This document shows, one piece after another, positions 63,769-64,000 of a stretch of 64,000 bases of DNA. Location: NCBI RefSeq assembly GCF_017874215.1, contig NZ_JAGGLB010000010.1, positions 186,001 through 250,000 of the forward strand. Direction: 5' to 3'. The position numbers and the translations under genes were made by a program. This DNA comes from Paenibacillus eucommiae. GTDB lineage: Bacteria > Bacillota > Bacilli > Paenibacillales > NBRC-103111. The first letter of the stretch is position 1, and every line of letters starts with the position of its first letter. The notes beneath the pieces were generated by a model, which did not search any database, was not told the DNA's origin, and was given only the letters and a program-made list of their open reading frames with translations.

Positions 63769-64000
63769 ATGAAACATACAAGCAGCAATCGGAACGTCGT
63801 TTTCCTTGGAACCAGCCTGCCGAGAGAATGCGGTATCGCTACATTTACACAAGATTTATTAGACCAGTTTGAGCATATTCAAGGCTTCAATAAGCCTCGT
63901 ATCATCGCTATCAACAACAACGAAACCTACAACTATCAGGAGCAAGTGATGAGGGAAATTGACCAGCACAAGCTGTCGGATTACATAGCTACGGCTGATT
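63769..64000 (+). CDS. Family 4 glycosyltransferase, N-terminal part (cut by window)
   Basis: From the ATG at 63769 (TGGAGG eight bases upstream) the product starts MKHTSSNRNVVFLGTSLPRE and continues CGIATFTQDLLDQFEHI. The FLGTSLPRECGIATFT segment is typical of GT4 enzymes that transfer mannose or other hexoses. The frame is open to the end of the window. Partner genes lie outside. Confidence 0.8.
   Translation, partial: MKHTSSNRNVVFLGTSLPRECGIATFTQDLLDQFEHIQGFNKPRIIAINNNETYNYQEQVMREIDQHKLSDYIATAD

Overview
The window looks like the chromosome of a low-GC, spore-former-type Gram-positive close to Paenibacillus. Shine-Dalgarno sites are strong (AGGAGG/GGAGGTG), TTG and GTG starts are common, and promoters are sigma-A-like with 17-bp spacers. 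DUF5696 and NHL-Yip1 proteins lie beside MsmX-dependent sugar ABC importers, there is a Bacillus ydaJ-N-type exopolysaccharide locus, and many regulators are of Bacillales type. The organism is inferred from gene content only. No rRNA, tRNA or CRISPR array was recognised.

Layout. (1) 1-16471, minus strand: a long, mostly overlapping carbohydrate-uptake operon. It encodes an exported beta-helix pectate-lyase-like protein, one MsmX/UgpC-type ATPase, two sets of MalF/MalG-type permeases, two solute-binding proteins (one fused to two carbohydrate-binding-like modules), an NHL-repeat/Yip1 membrane protein, a DUF5696 protein and a Gfo/Idh/MocA oxidoreductase. (2) 16.7-18.8 kb: a TipAS-type MerR regulator with its own 19-bp-spacer promoter, a mini membrane protein, and a divergent HEPN-like/XRE pair. 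(3) 18.9-26.8 kb: a TetR-controlled operon with OsmC, an NCS1 permease, HyuA and two HyuB-type subunits.

(4) 28.4-45.0 kb: two adjacent exopolysaccharide operons. Operon A has a PilZ-glycosyltransferase fusion, a UDP-N-acetylhexosamine-type dehydrogenase, a tandem NodB deacetylase, a degenerate NodB protein and a GH18 protein. Operon B is a ydaJ-N-like set ending in a degenerate GGDEF protein that keeps an RxxD inhibitory site. Both appear designed to respond to c-di-GMP, and operon A is the best candidate for an undescribed polymer system. (5) 45-56.7 kb: small regulators, a DUF6157/WYL pair, a ceramidase-like protein, a HisD homologue behind a histidine leader-peptide attenuator, small unknown genes, an orphan MreB and a UgtP-like glycosyltransferase.

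(6) 57.4-60.9 kb: a decayed iron-siderophore importer disrupted by frameshifts, a chimeric deletion and an IS200/IS605 element whose TnpB is intact. (7) 61-64 kb: a MITE-like element, ribosomal protein L25/Ctc, a DUF1861 protein with an XRE regulator, and the start of a divergent GT4 glycosyltransferase with a terminator-like hairpin in its leader.

Five intergenic regions carry copies of one modular non-coding repeat of up to about 500 bp. It combines a large imperfect palindrome with a series of TTTAACGATG-N5-CATCGTTAAA hairpins, and the apparent ORFs over it are spurious.
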